In this document: positions 26,165 to 34,736 of the stretch, one piece after another
Layout of the letters: each line of letters opens with the position of its first letter
Numbering within the stretch: position 1 is the first letter of the stretch
From: Planctomycetota bacterium
GTDB lineage: Bacteria > Planctomycetota > Phycisphaerae > Phycisphaerales > UBA1924
Direction: 5' to 3'
Assembly (NCBI GenBank): GCA_023432465.1
Contig: JAEYUO010000034.1
Span: forward strand, 46,183-110,182
Length of the DNA: 64,000 bases
The notes under the pieces: model-generated
The model's database searches: none
Told to the model about the DNA's origin: nothing
Seen by the model: the letters and a program-made list of their open reading frames with translations, nothing else
Translations under genes and position numbers: made by a program

Positions 26165-27055
26165 ATGAATGCCCTGAAGACCATCCTCGTCGCAATCGAC
26201 TTCGGACGTGCATCGGAGGCCGCGCTCGCGCAGGCTCTCCGCATGGCCGCGTGGAACCGAGCAGAGGTCCATGCCCTGCACGTCGTCGATACGGGTGTTG
26301 TGCTGGAAGCCCAGGAGGCCTTCGCCGGCCTTCAGGAACAGATCCAGTCCGCGCTCAAGGACGACGCGATGGACCGGTGGAACAAGTTCATGCCGGCGCA
26401 CCCGGGACGGAGCGACTGCCAGCTTCACATCGTGGTGAACAACCCGCGGTACGCGACCCTCAAGCTCGTCGATGAGTTGAAGGCCGATCTGCTGGTCATG
26501 GGGGTGCGCGGGGACGACTCGGGCGGCAAGGGGCCGGGGCCGCTCGCCACCGCCTGCACGGAGAGCGCGCCGTGCCCTGTGCTTCTCGCCGCGGAGAACC
26601 ACCCCGGCGCGTTCAAGCGGGTCGTGGCGTGCGTGGACTTCTCGCCGACATCGCTGCGATCGCTGACCGCCGCAGCGCGCGTTGCGCTGCAGGATTCCGC
26701 CGCGCTGCATGTGCTTCATGTGTATCGCGCGCCGTGGCGGGACAGCCGCCTGGCCGTGCTGCACAAGGTTGACCCCGCCCGGCAGGAGGCGATCGTGTCG
26801 GAGCTGCGGGCGCGGCTGCAGAAGCAGTGCGAATCGCTGGGCGAGGAGTTCAAGTATCTCAAGCCGACGGTGGAGGTGGTGGAGCACCAGAGCCACGGCC
26901 GCGGCATCGTGGACTATGCGCGGCGGGTGGATGCCGATCTGATCGCGCTGGGTACGCGCGGACGGACGAACCTGCGCGATGTGCTGCTGGGCTCGACGGC
27001 GGAGCGGGTGATCCGCAGCGCGGGGCGGAGCGTGCTGGCGGTCCGGCCGGCATGA
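26165..27055 (+). CDS. Universal stress protein, tandem two-domain
   Basis: 296 aa from the ATG at 26165. Two Usp domains, about 1-145 and 150-296, each begin with the beta-strand signature (KTILVAIDFG; KRVVACVDFS). The second keeps the ATP-binding G-x2-G-x9-G(S/T) motif in LGTRGRTNLRDVLLGSTAER. The first has a shortened, Gly-rich version (VMGVRGDDSGGKGPGPLATA) and may not bind ATP. It ends 7 bp before the dehydrogenase gene, so the two are probably co-transcribed. Confidence 0.9.
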   Translation: MNALKTILVAIDFGRASEAALAQALRMAAWNRAEVHALHVVDTGVVLEAQEAFAGLQEQIQSALKDDAMDRWNKFMPAHPGRSDCQLHIVVNNPRYATLKLVDELKADLLVMGVRGDDSGGKGPGPLATACTESAPCPVLLAAENHPGAFKRVVACVDFSPTSLRSLTAAARVALQDSAALHVLHVYRAPWRDSRLAVLHKVDPARQEAIVSELRARLQKQCESLGEEFKYLKPTVEVVEHQSHGRGIVDYARRVDADLIALGTRGRTNLRDVLLGSTAERVIRSAGRSVLAVRPA

Positions 27056-27062
27056 CCCAGCC

Positions 27063-28004
27063 ATGAAGCCACTTGTCATTCAGACCGAGCACCTTGATGC
27101 GGAGGCGGGATCGTGGCTGCGCGAGCGGTGCCGCGTGGAGGTGTGCTCATCGGATGATGCGCGGTTCGAGGGACTGCTCCGCGAGGCGGAGGGGCTGCTG
27201 ATCCGGACGTACACGCAGGTGGATGAGGGGATGCTGGCGAAAGCGCCGAAGCTGAGGGTGGTGGCGCGGGCGGGTGTGGGTCTCGACAACGTGGATATCG
27301 CGGCGTGCACGAAGCGGGGCGTGCGCGTGGTCTCGACACCGGGCGCGAACACGCGGGCGGTGGTGGAGCTGGTGTTTGCGATGGTGCTGGATGCGATCCG
27401 GCCGCGGGTGTTTCTCGACACAGCGCTCGATGCGACACGGTGGAAGGAGCTGCGGAAGGAGCTGCAGGCGCCGCGGCAGCTCGCGGACATGACGCTGGGG
27501 ATCCTGGGGCTGGGGAAAGTGGGCTCGGCGATGGCGCGGATCGGCGCGGCGTTCGACATGCGGGTGGTGTATCACGATGTGCGGGAGATTCCGGCCGCGG
27601 AGCGCGCGGGAGCAGAGCCTGTGGCGCGGGAGGAGTTGTTCCGTCTCGCGGATGTGCTGAGCCTGCATGTGGATGGGCGGGCGGAGAACAAGCTGATCAT
27701 CGGTGCGCGGGAGCTGGCGTTGTGCAAGCGGGATGTGGTGCTGGTGAACACCTCGCGCGGGTTCATCATGGATAACGCCGCGTTACGGACGTTCCTGCTG
27801 GCGAACCCGGGCGCGGCCGCGCTGCTGGATGTGCACGAGCCGGAGCCGATCGCGGCGGACTATCCGCTGCTGGGTGTGGCCAACGCGCACATCGCGCCGC
27901 ACATCGGCGCGGCGACGGCATCGGCCAATCGGAACATGTCGTGGGTCGTGCGGGATTTGTGGAGGGTGCTGCAGGGCGAAGAGCCGGAGTGGGGGGCGAA
28001 TTGA
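27063..28004 (+). CDS. D-isomer 2-hydroxyacid dehydrogenase, phosphoglycerate dehydrogenase-like
   Basis: 313 aa. Substrate-domain motifs RAGVGLDNVDIAACTKRGV and VVSTPGANTRAVVEL, NAD-binding LGILGLGKVGSAMARIGAAF, the catalytic Arg in VLVNTSRGFIMD, an acidic residue in DVHEPEPIAADYPLLG, and the catalytic His in IAPHIGAATASA are all visible. It lacks the C-terminal ACT regulatory domain of classical SerA (about 400 residues or more). 3-phosphoglycerate is the likely substrate, but other 2-hydroxyacids fit equally. Probably in an operon with the upstream Usp gene. Confidence 0.85.
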   Translation: MKPLVIQTEHLDAEAGSWLRERCRVEVCSSDDARFEGLLREAEGLLIRTYTQVDEGMLAKAPKLRVVARAGVGLDNVDIAACTKRGVRVVSTPGANTRAVVELVFAMVLDAIRPRVFLDTALDATRWKELRKELQAPRQLADMTLGILGLGKVGSAMARIGAAFDMRVVYHDVREIPAAERAGAEPVAREELFRLADVLSLHVDGRAENKLIIGARELALCKRDVVLVNTSRGFIMDNAALRTFLLANPGAAALLDVHEPEPIAADYPLLGVANAHIAPHIGAATASANRNMSWVVRDLWRVLQGEEPEWGAN

Positions 28005-28009
28005 GGCGG

Positions 28010-28062
28010 GCGGAACACGGAGGGAGCGGAGCAAGCGGAGGGCAGCAGAGGGGACGGAGAAG
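28010..28062. repeat. Degenerate purine-rich GGAG repeat arm
   Basis: It starts GGCGGAACACGGAGGGAGCG and continues GAGCAAGCGGAGGGCAGCAG, about five imperfect copies of a GCGGAGnAA-like unit. It resembles the cassette arms at 1297 and 49893 but has no inverted partner I can find. It lies directly after the dehydrogenase stop and upstream of the low-GC gene at 28155. Confidence 0.5.
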
Positions 28063-28154
28063 GGGTGGCGCGAGGATGACTTGAGAACTGTTCGTTGCTT
28101 GCAACCTCACCTTGGACGACATGCTCCTCGACTCGGACATGGTACACTTTTCGT

Positions 28155-29030
28155 ATGCTGTCCAATCGACGAATAAGACAGGATGCGCTCAAGCACCTTC
28201 TGTACCCCGTCATCGCAGGGGTCGTCTTGTTTCTGCTCTTGAAATTCTTCGCCGCCACAACGAGTGTGAGCGGCACTCTTACCTACTCCGAGAACGTGCT
28301 TCCGGAACAGATTCGTGACGAAGTGCGGAAGTTACCTTTCGCGATTCGGGAACATCAACAGCAGCATCTGGTGGATGCACTCACAGCTACAAATGAGCTG
28401 GAGATCGCTCTCGCTTCCGTAACGGATGCGGATCGAGCAACCCTCAAGTCGAAGGCGAACTTCATTCGGGAAGCGCTTCGAAAAGAGTCCTGGCATCAGC
28501 TTGTAAAAGAGCCCGCTGATTACACATGGCTCGCCTCTGTGGTAGGTCGAGATGGGCCCGCGATGCCCGCCAGTTACTATAAGGGCACGGTAAAGAATGA
28601 TGGCGATCTCATCGCCTCTGGAGTTCGCCTCGAGGCGGAGGGCGCGAAGTTCGCTCTGACGAAGCGGGGAAGTTCCACGCCAGCTCTATCACCAGTTGAT
28701 GGTGTGGTCGACCTCGGAAACCTGCAGCCTGGAGAATCGGTGGATCTCACTGTTTGGTCAGGGGCGGCGAGGTTCTTCCCCAGTAATCACTTGGTGATTC
28801 GGCACGATGGTGGTGTGGGTGACCTTGAACTCCACGTCGCACGACCGCCGTTCTGGAATGTGCTGCTCCGATCCCTGACGATTCTCTTGTGGATACTGTG
28901 CACTGCCGTGGGGATTGTCGCTGTCATTGCTTGTGTCGAGTACTTGAGCGCATTTCTCTCCCCTTCGAAGGCCACTGCTGCAATGAACGTGGACGAGGGT
29001 GAACCGACGTCCGTCGATAAAGACATTTGA
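28155..29030 (+). CDS. Membrane protein of unknown function, low GC
   Basis: 291 aa from the ATG at 28155. An N-terminal membrane segment (LYPVIAGVVLFLLLKFFAAT) is followed by a ~190-residue extracytoplasmic part and a C-terminal pair of hydrophobic stretches (VLLRSLTILLWILCTAVGIV, then AVIACVEYLSAFL). The middle contains a beta-rich section (YYKGTVKNDGDLIASGVRLE, VVDLGNLQPGESVDLTVWSG) like those in stalk or adhesion-type domains. Two sampled 60-base windows are about 53% GC, versus about two-thirds in neighbours, and a repeat arm lies upstream. I read it as an acquired accessory gene. Family not recognised. Confidence 0.7.
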   Translation: MLSNRRIRQDALKHLLYPVIAGVVLFLLLKFFAATTSVSGTLTYSENVLPEQIRDEVRKLPFAIREHQQQHLVDALTATNELEIALASVTDADRATLKSKANFIREALRKESWHQLVKEPADYTWLASVVGRDGPAMPASYYKGTVKNDGDLIASGVRLEAEGAKFALTKRGSSTPALSPVDGVVDLGNLQPGESVDLTVWSGAARFFPSNHLVIRHDGGVGDLELHVARPPFWNVLLRSLTILLWILCTAVGIVAVIACVEYLSAFLSPSKATAAMNVDEGEPTSVDKDI

Positions 29031-29037
29031 AAGACTA

Positions 29038-29052
29038 AGTGGTTGTTCCACT
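29038..29052 (+). terminator. Small hairpin after the low-GC gene
   Basis: AGTGG (29038-29042) pairs with CCACT (29048-29052) across TTGTT. There is no T tract and it abuts the hisS stop, so confidence is low. Confidence 0.3.
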
Positions 29053-30401
29053 CACCCCGCGTGCGGCAACTCACCCAGCTTGATCCAGCGAGCGAGGTCG
29101 GCGATGGGGACGGGGACCTGGTCGCCGCTGGCGAGGTTCTTGAGGCTCGCCCCGGTGTCGGATTCGACGATGACGCAGAACCGCGCGCCGGACTTGGCGG
29201 CATCCTGGATCAGCTTGCCGACGTTCTTGGTCGCCTTGTAGCTGCGACGGGCGTGCAAGCCGGCGTGGCGCAGCGAGGCGACCGCCGCGGCGAGCTGCGC
29301 ATCGGCCTCGGGTGTGCCGTTGCTGATGACGAACGCGTCGGGCTGGTTGCCGAGCTTCGCGGCGATCTCGCCATCAGCGGGCATCAGGCCCTTGTCCTGC
29401 AGCACGAGTGAGAGCACGACATCGCCCATGCCGAAGCCCACGGCGGGTGTGGCGGGGCCGCCGAACATCTCGATGAGCTGGTCGTAGCGGCCACCGCCCG
29501 CGATGGCGCGCTCCGCGCCCGCGGCCTCGTGGATCTCAAACACCATGCCGGTGTAATAGGCGAGGCCGCGGACGATGCCGAGATTCAGCCAGCACCAATC
29601 GGCGACGCCGGCAGCGCGGAGCTCGACCCAGAGCTTCTTGAAGTAGTCCGGGCCCTGGCCGCCCATGGCCTCAGAGAGCATCGCCTGGGTGGTGGGTTCC
29701 TCGAAGCGGGTTGCGGTGACCATCATCTGGAGCATCTGCATGGCGCGGGGCATGTCCATGCCGAGCGCGCGGGCCTGGTCGATGAACTGGTCGTTGTTGA
29801 TCTTGCCGACCTTGTCGAGCAGCGTGAACCACGCCTGGAACATCTCCTTGGGGACGCCGCGGACGGTGAGCATCTGCTCGACGGCCTGGCGGTGGGAGAT
29901 GCGGACCTTGACGTGCTCGGGCTTGAGGCCCATCGCGGCCATGGCATCGACAGCGCAGGCGATGAGCTCGGCATCGATGGCGGGCGAGGACTCGCCGATG
30001 ATGTCGCAGTTCCACTGACGGAACTCGCGCAGGCGGCCGCGCTGGGGGCGTTCGGCACGGAAGAAGCTGGGCGTGCAGAACCACTTGGTGGGGCGGGGGA
30101 GCGCGCCGGCACGCGCGGCGAACATGCGGGCGAGGGTGGGTGTGAACTCCGGGCGCAGGGCATAGGTGCGTTCGCCGCCGGCGCGCTGGAAGCTGAAGAG
30201 CTCGCTGACGATGCCTTCGCCGCTTTTGACGGTGTAGAGATCGAGGTGCTCGAAGGTGGGGCCGTCGATCTCGTCGAAGCCGTGGCGGACGGAGGTCTGT
30301 CGCCAGGCCTGCTCGATGTAGCGGACCTTGGCGAGGTCGGCGGGGTAGAGGTCGCGCGTGCCCGTGGGGGCCTGGAAGCTGTGTGAGGAACCCTGGCTCA
30401 T
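29052..30401 (-). CDS. hisS: Histidine--tRNA ligase
   Basis: 449 aa from the ATG at 30401; an ATG three codons earlier is also possible. Class II synthetase motifs are visible: APTGTRDLYPADLAKVRYIE, motif 1-2 region LRPEFTPTLARM and FFRAERPQRGRLREFRQWNC, and the HisRS-specific VRGLAYYTGMVFEI followed by GGGRYDQLIEMFGG. A C-terminal anticodon-binding domain is present (PDAFVISNGTPEADAQLAAA ... LIQDAAKSGARFCVIV). Its tail is somewhat unusual but intact. The enzyme charges tRNA-His. It converges on the low-GC gene. Confidence 0.95.
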   Translation of the reverse strand: MSQGSSHSFQAPTGTRDLYPADLAKVRYIEQAWRQTSVRHGFDEIDGPTFEHLDLYTVKSGEGIVSELFSFQRAGGERTYALRPEFTPTLARMFAARAGALPRPTKWFCTPSFFRAERPQRGRLREFRQWNCDIIGESSPAIDAELIACAVDAMAAMGLKPEHVKVRISHRQAVEQMLTVRGVPKEMFQAWFTLLDKVGKINNDQFIDQARALGMDMPRAMQMLQMMVTATRFEEPTTQAMLSEAMGGQGPDYFKKLWVELRAAGVADWCWLNLGIVRGLAYYTGMVFEIHEAAGAERAIAGGGRYDQLIEMFGGPATPAVGFGMGDVVLSLVLQDKGLMPADGEIAAKLGNQPDAFVISNGTPEADAQLAAAVASLRHAGLHARRSYKATKNVGKLIQDAAKSGARFCVIVESDTGASLKNLASGDQVPVPIADLARWIKLGELPHAG

Positions 30402-30449
30402 TGGGCACAAGGGTAGGTGGGGCGGGCGAGCAGGCGGGCGGGACGGGGG

Positions 30450-33248
30450 TTACTCGGACAGGCCGAACTCGGCGAGGAACTCGGCGTGCCAGGCGGAATG
30501 TTCCGCCACCGGACCCAGTTGGCCAAACTGACCGCGGAGCAACTCGTACCGAGCACGTGCGGCGGCTGCTTGATCGTGCTGACCGATGCGGCAGTGAGCC
30601 ATGGCGATGAAGACCCAGTTGGCCAACTGCTCGCTTTGATTCGCATTGAGGTATTCCGTGTTCGAGCGCGAGAGCGAATCGATCGCGTCGGCGTAGCGCC
30701 CGAGTCTGAACTGGGCCACGCCCAGTGTGTTGAGATAGTGTGCGCGGCCGATTGCATCGTCGGCGAGGTTCACCGCCTCCATGGCATGCTCAATCGCCTG
30801 TTGGATGGGATCGGCACCGGCTGCCGCCGCCTCGGTTCCGAATCGGACGAGATTCCACGCCGATGTATTGAGCTCCGTGGCCCGCCCGCGCCGAGTAGCG
30901 GATTCCACACGCTTGCGAGTGACTTCCTCCTCCTCGGTTCGGACCTCTTCAAGTCGCTGTTGCCACTCTGCGGCAGCGGCCATGCGGGCAGCATCCGGTT
31001 CGGCTTCATTCCACAACCGGTAAAGGGCTGCCACGCGATCAAAGGCTTCGATAATGCGATTCTCGGTTGGACTGCGGTAGGCGTCTTTCGAGCCTCGGAG
31101 TGCCAATGCACTGGCGGTAAGAAGAGGCTCGGCTTCGGCGAAGCGACCCATCGCGAGCAACACGCCCCCGAGGCGAGATCGGGCGTTGTCGATTGGCCAG
31201 TCGCCCTCGGGCCTTGCTCGCTCTCGGTGATCAACGAGCGCTTCCCAGCACGCTCTCGCTCCTTCCAGATACCCAACCCGCTCCAGACTGTCTGCTTCAA
31301 AGATCAGCACATCCTCGGTGTTCGTCCGCTCGTTGACAGCCTGAAACTGAACATACTCGAGGATGAGCCGAGTGCGCTCTTCATGGCGTTCAAGTTTGGT
31401 GTAGTGGTTAGACAGCGCACTGAAGGCCCGGTCATAGACCTGAAACGCGGGCGGCGAGAGCGCCGCGGCTGAGCGCATCGCCTCTTCAAGCAGCCTACCG
31501 CTGCGTTGGTGTTCGCCTCCCAAGGCAACAACGTTTGCCAAGTCGATCAGTCCGCTCACAACATCCGCGTGGCCGTTCGGATGACGCTGCCGAAGACCGT
31601 TGAATCGGTCTGTTGCCCATCGCTCAGCCAAGCCCACCATACCTGCTTCTGCAGCTGCGGAGGTTGCGGCCCGAAGTAACTCCAGCACTGTTGCATGGGT
31701 GGGTCCGTACAGAGCGCGAGCCGACTCGATGCCCTCCGCCAAAGCTCGGTTTGCATCTTCGTGGAACTCGCTGTCGGTCGACTTGGTTACCGTCGCCGCG
31801 AAGGCCTGGCGGATGGCGAAGTCGGCTTCCGGCGAATCTTGAATGTATCCGGTATCGAGCTTTCGGATAAGGTCGTAGTAGTTAACATAGCTGTATGAGT
31901 TACTGACTGGGGCGTGCAATTCCTGCTGTGCGCGTGCGAGCAACGTCATCATCTCAGCCACTCGCTCAGCCCGGCTCTTTTCTTTCGCCAGGTCGTTGTA
32001 CCGTTGCTCGGCAATGATGGTCTGGCGCTGTGCCTCCCTGGTCGCTTCTTCCGCCTCAATCCTCCGCAGTTCGGCCTTGGTCATGAACGCCAGCGACACG
32101 ACCACCCCGAGCAGCAACGCCGCGGCCACAGCGCTTGCCGCGACGATGCCGCCGCGATAGCGCCGGACAAACTTCTTGAGCAGGTAGGCGCGGCTCTCGG
32201 GCGCGGCCTCGATCGGCTTGTCGTCGAGGTAGCGCTGGATGTCCTCGGCGATAGCGCCGGGCGTGGTGTAGCGTCGGGCGCGATCCTTGCGCATGGCCTT
32301 GAGCGGGATCCAGTCGAGTTCGCGGCGGAGGGTCTTTGCCAGTTCGTCGGTGTCGGACTGGCGGCGTGAGGCGATATCGTGCGCCTCCGCCGCGGAGAGG
32401 GTCGTCAGGCGCGTGCTGGGCTTGGGGGGCTCCTGCTCGCGGATGATGCGGCGGACCTCGTCGAGGGCGGCGGCGCGGAGCGTTGCGGATTCGAACGGCA
32501 GTCGGCCGGTCAGGAGCTCATAGAGCAGCACGCCGAGGGAGTAGACATCGGTGCGGGTGTCGATGTCGGTGCCGCCCATCTCGGCCTGCTCGGGGCTCAT
32601 GTATTCGGGCGTGCCGATGAGCTGGCCGTGCTCGGTGAGGATGGAGTGCTCGGTCAACGTGTGGCTCATCGCCTTGGCGACGCCGAAGTCGATCACCTTG
32701 GCGGCGGCCCGCCCCTCGACGACGGTGACGAGCACGTTGCTGGGTTTGATGTCGCGGTGGATGATGCCCTTGTGGTGGGCGTGCTGCACGGCCTCGCACA
32801 CGGGGATGAAGAGCTTGAGTCGCTCGCGGAGCGAGAGCCGGTTGCGGTCGCAGTAGGTCGTGATGGGCTCGCCCTTGACATACTCCATGACGAAGTAGGG
32901 CCGCTGCCCCTGCTCGGGCGAAGTGAGTCCGCCATCGACGACGCGGGCGACGTTGGGGTGGTCCATCACCGCGAGGGCCTGGCGTTCCTGATCGAAGCGT
33001 GCCAGCACGCCGCGGGAGTCCATCCCGGGCTTGATGACCTTGAGGGCGACGCGCTGGACGAACGGCTCGCGGCGTTCGGCCCGCCAGACGTAGCCAAAGC
33101 CGCCCTCGCCGATGAGCTCCAGGAGCTTGTAGGGGCCGATCATCTCGCCGGGCGAGCTGCCGCGGACGATGCCGGGCGATGTCATGGCGGTGGGGAGGGG
33201 CCGCGGGGGCGTGGAGTCGCCGGGATGATCGGGGTGGGGAGGGGTCAT
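30450..33248 (-). CDS. Ser/Thr protein kinase with membrane segment and TPR-like sensor region
   Basis: 932 aa from the ATG at 33248; a GTG at 33272 would add eight residues. The kinase domain (about 40-345) is complete: Gly-loop GEGGFG 47-52, K70, HRD 164-166, K168/N171, DFG 187-189 and GTPEYMSPEQAE. A single membrane segment follows (about 366-388, GGIVAASAVAAALLLGVVVS), then a coiled section and a ~500-residue helical TPR-like region (NTSAWNLVRFGTEAAAAGAD, LNTLGVAQFRLGRYADAIDS). This layout is common in planctomycete Hanks-type kinases. A sampled stretch of the TPR half is about 57% GC against about 68% in the kinase half. Confidence 0.92.
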   Translation of the reverse strand: MTPPHPDHPGDSTPPRPLPTAMTSPGIVRGSSPGEMIGPYKLLELIGEGGFGYVWRAERREPFVQRVALKVIKPGMDSRGVLARFDQERQALAVMDHPNVARVVDGGLTSPEQGQRPYFVMEYVKGEPITTYCDRNRLSLRERLKLFIPVCEAVQHAHHKGIIHRDIKPSNVLVTVVEGRAAAKVIDFGVAKAMSHTLTEHSILTEHGQLIGTPEYMSPEQAEMGGTDIDTRTDVYSLGVLLYELLTGRLPFESATLRAAALDEVRRIIREQEPPKPSTRLTTLSAAEAHDIASRRQSDTDELAKTLRRELDWIPLKAMRKDRARRYTTPGAIAEDIQRYLDDKPIEAAPESRAYLLKKFVRRYRGGIVAASAVAAALLLGVVVSLAFMTKAELRRIEAEEATREAQRQTIIAEQRYNDLAKEKSRAERVAEMMTLLARAQQELHAPVSNSYSYVNYYDLIRKLDTGYIQDSPEADFAIRQAFAATVTKSTDSEFHEDANRALAEGIESARALYGPTHATVLELLRAATSAAAEAGMVGLAERWATDRFNGLRQRHPNGHADVVSGLIDLANVVALGGEHQRSGRLLEEAMRSAAALSPPAFQVYDRAFSALSNHYTKLERHEERTRLILEYVQFQAVNERTNTEDVLIFEADSLERVGYLEGARACWEALVDHRERARPEGDWPIDNARSRLGGVLLAMGRFAEAEPLLTASALALRGSKDAYRSPTENRIIEAFDRVAALYRLWNEAEPDAARMAAAAEWQQRLEEVRTEEEEVTRKRVESATRRGRATELNTSAWNLVRFGTEAAAAGADPIQQAIEHAMEAVNLADDAIGRAHYLNTLGVAQFRLGRYADAIDSLSRSNTEYLNANQSEQLANWVFIAMAHCRIGQHDQAAAARARYELLRGQFGQLGPVAEHSAWHAEFLAEFGLSE

Positions 33249-33311
33249 CGGGGGCAACCCCGAGTTTACCACACGGCGTGATCCGGGCGCACCGGCTGAC
33301 CAGGAATGGCG

Positions 33312-33632
33312 TCAGGCTTTCGCCGCGCCGTGGGTCCGGCGGCGGTGACGCTCGGCGCGGTCGGCGCTGTCCGCGGCGGGGTCGTGCTGGCTGCGTCGGG
33401 GGCCGGAGGGCTGGTCGGTGTGCTGCCGGGCCGCGCCGGACTTCCGCATGGTCGCGAGCGTGAGTGCGGGCAGGACGAAGAGCGCGAGCACCGCGACGAG
33501 CTCGGGCGTTCGGAGCAACTGCACGAAGCCCGGGGTGATCAACCCATTGACAAGCACGATGCTGCCGACCAGCGACACCGTCACGGCGGCCGCCATCCCC
33601 AGGCGCCGGAATCCGCAGAACTCATGCATCAT
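33312..33632 (-). CDS. Small two-helix membrane protein
   Basis: 106 aa. GGGAG lies upstream of the start. Two membrane segments (AAAVTVSLVGSIVLVNGLIT and LVAVLALFVLPALTLATM) are followed by a highly charged Arg/His-rich tail (about 65-106). No family recognised. The tail is compositionally biased and the gene could be shorter. Confidence 0.5.
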   Translation of the reverse strand: MMHEFCGFRRLGMAAAVTVSLVGSIVLVNGLITPGFVQLLRTPELVAVLALFVLPALTLATMRKSGAARQHTDQPSGPRRSQHDPAADSADRAERHRRRTHGAAKA

Positions 33633-33764
33633 CGCAGGCGGTCTCCCTTGGCCAAATCTGAACGTGCGGAGCGTAGCCGGTGCCGCGACGGCTGTCCAAG
33701 CAGTTCACAGGTTGGGACGGTCCGGGCCTCTGCTGCTGGGCGTCTGAGCATTCGCGGCGAGCGG

Positions 33765-34496
33765 TCAGGCCTTCTCCAGCTTGAACATGAACTGCTGGGC
33801 AACCGCGGAGAAGTGCACCCCGGCCACGCGGTCGAACAGCCGCGGGGCCCAACGCACGGCCTTCGGGAAGTACTCATCCCACTGCACGCACGGGTGATAG
33901 TGAAACTCCGCGCCGGCAAAGCCCAGCCCATCGCAGGCCCGAAGCACCGCGCGGCGGGAGTTCAACCGGTAGTGCGCGGGGTAGCTGTTCAACCCCGGGC
34001 GCGAGTTCTCGACGATGGTCTTCTTGAGCTGGAGCGCCTGCACCAGCCGGACGCACCACGCGAACGGGTGCTGGGCGTGGGGAGTGCAGGAGTAGTACAC
34101 GCCGCCGGGCTTGAGCACGCGGTGCACCGCCTGGAGAAACTCCCGCGGCCGGGCGATGTGCTCCGCCACCCAGAACGACAGAACCGCGTCGTACTCGTTC
34201 GACGGAATCTCATTAAGATTCTCAAGTTCTCCGACCCAGTAGCGCGTGAGACTCTTGTTCTCAGCGACATCCGGGAACGGATCGACGCCATCGAGTTGCG
34301 ATGCCCGGGCGATGACCGCGGCGTAAGACGGCACGGTCGGACCGTCTTTACCGCAACCAACATCCAGCACCTTGCCCGCGAGGCGGGGATCATTGTTCAT
34401 TACTGACGCGAAGTAGACCGAGGAGGACGGACGGTCGGCATCCAGTGCGGCGAAGTTTCCCGCCAGTGGAACCCTGGGTGCGATTGCGACCTTCAT
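33765..34496 (-). CDS. Class I SAM-dependent methyltransferase
   Basis: 243 aa from the ATG at 34496, with GGAGG five bases upstream. The SAM motif is GKVLDVGCGKDGPTVPSY, with a DxVLSFWVAEHIARP post-I region and RVLKPGGVYYSCTPH, typical of Methyltransf_11/23 proteins. The location beside an O-antigen ligase and a nucleotide-sugar epimerase suggests modification of a polysaccharide, but the substrate is not known. Divergent from the O-antigen ligase gene. Confidence 0.85.
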   Translation of the reverse strand: MKVAIAPRVPLAGNFAALDADRPSSSVYFASVMNNDPRLAGKVLDVGCGKDGPTVPSYAAVIARASQLDGVDPFPDVAENKSLTRYWVGELENLNEIPSNEYDAVLSFWVAEHIARPREFLQAVHRVLKPGGVYYSCTPHAQHPFAWCVRLVQALQLKKTIVENSRPGLNSYPAHYRLNSRRAVLRACDGLGFAGAEFHYHPCVQWDEYFPKAVRWAPRLFDRVAGVHFSAVAQQFMFKLEKA

Positions 34497-34736
34497 CCGT
34501 GCCTCCATACACGCCGCCGACCCCCCCTCCATTCGGGATGGTATATCGACCGTGACCCCGCTCGACTGTGAGCCCGGCCGCGGACCGAGCCGGAGTGACC
34601 GGATAACTCTTCTTCGGGTTGTGCGAACCCGTTATGGACCAAAGCAGTACAGGGAGAAGAGCCGACAAACCCGGTAGCGGGGCAACTCGCCGTCCGTCCG
34701 AATGCCCGATCAAGCACCGACAAGGCTCAGCCCACC

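Noticed and set aside
33306..34406. Plus-strand frame of 366 codons
   Set aside because: Antisense to the methyltransferase, which has a clear SAM motif, and to the small membrane protein.
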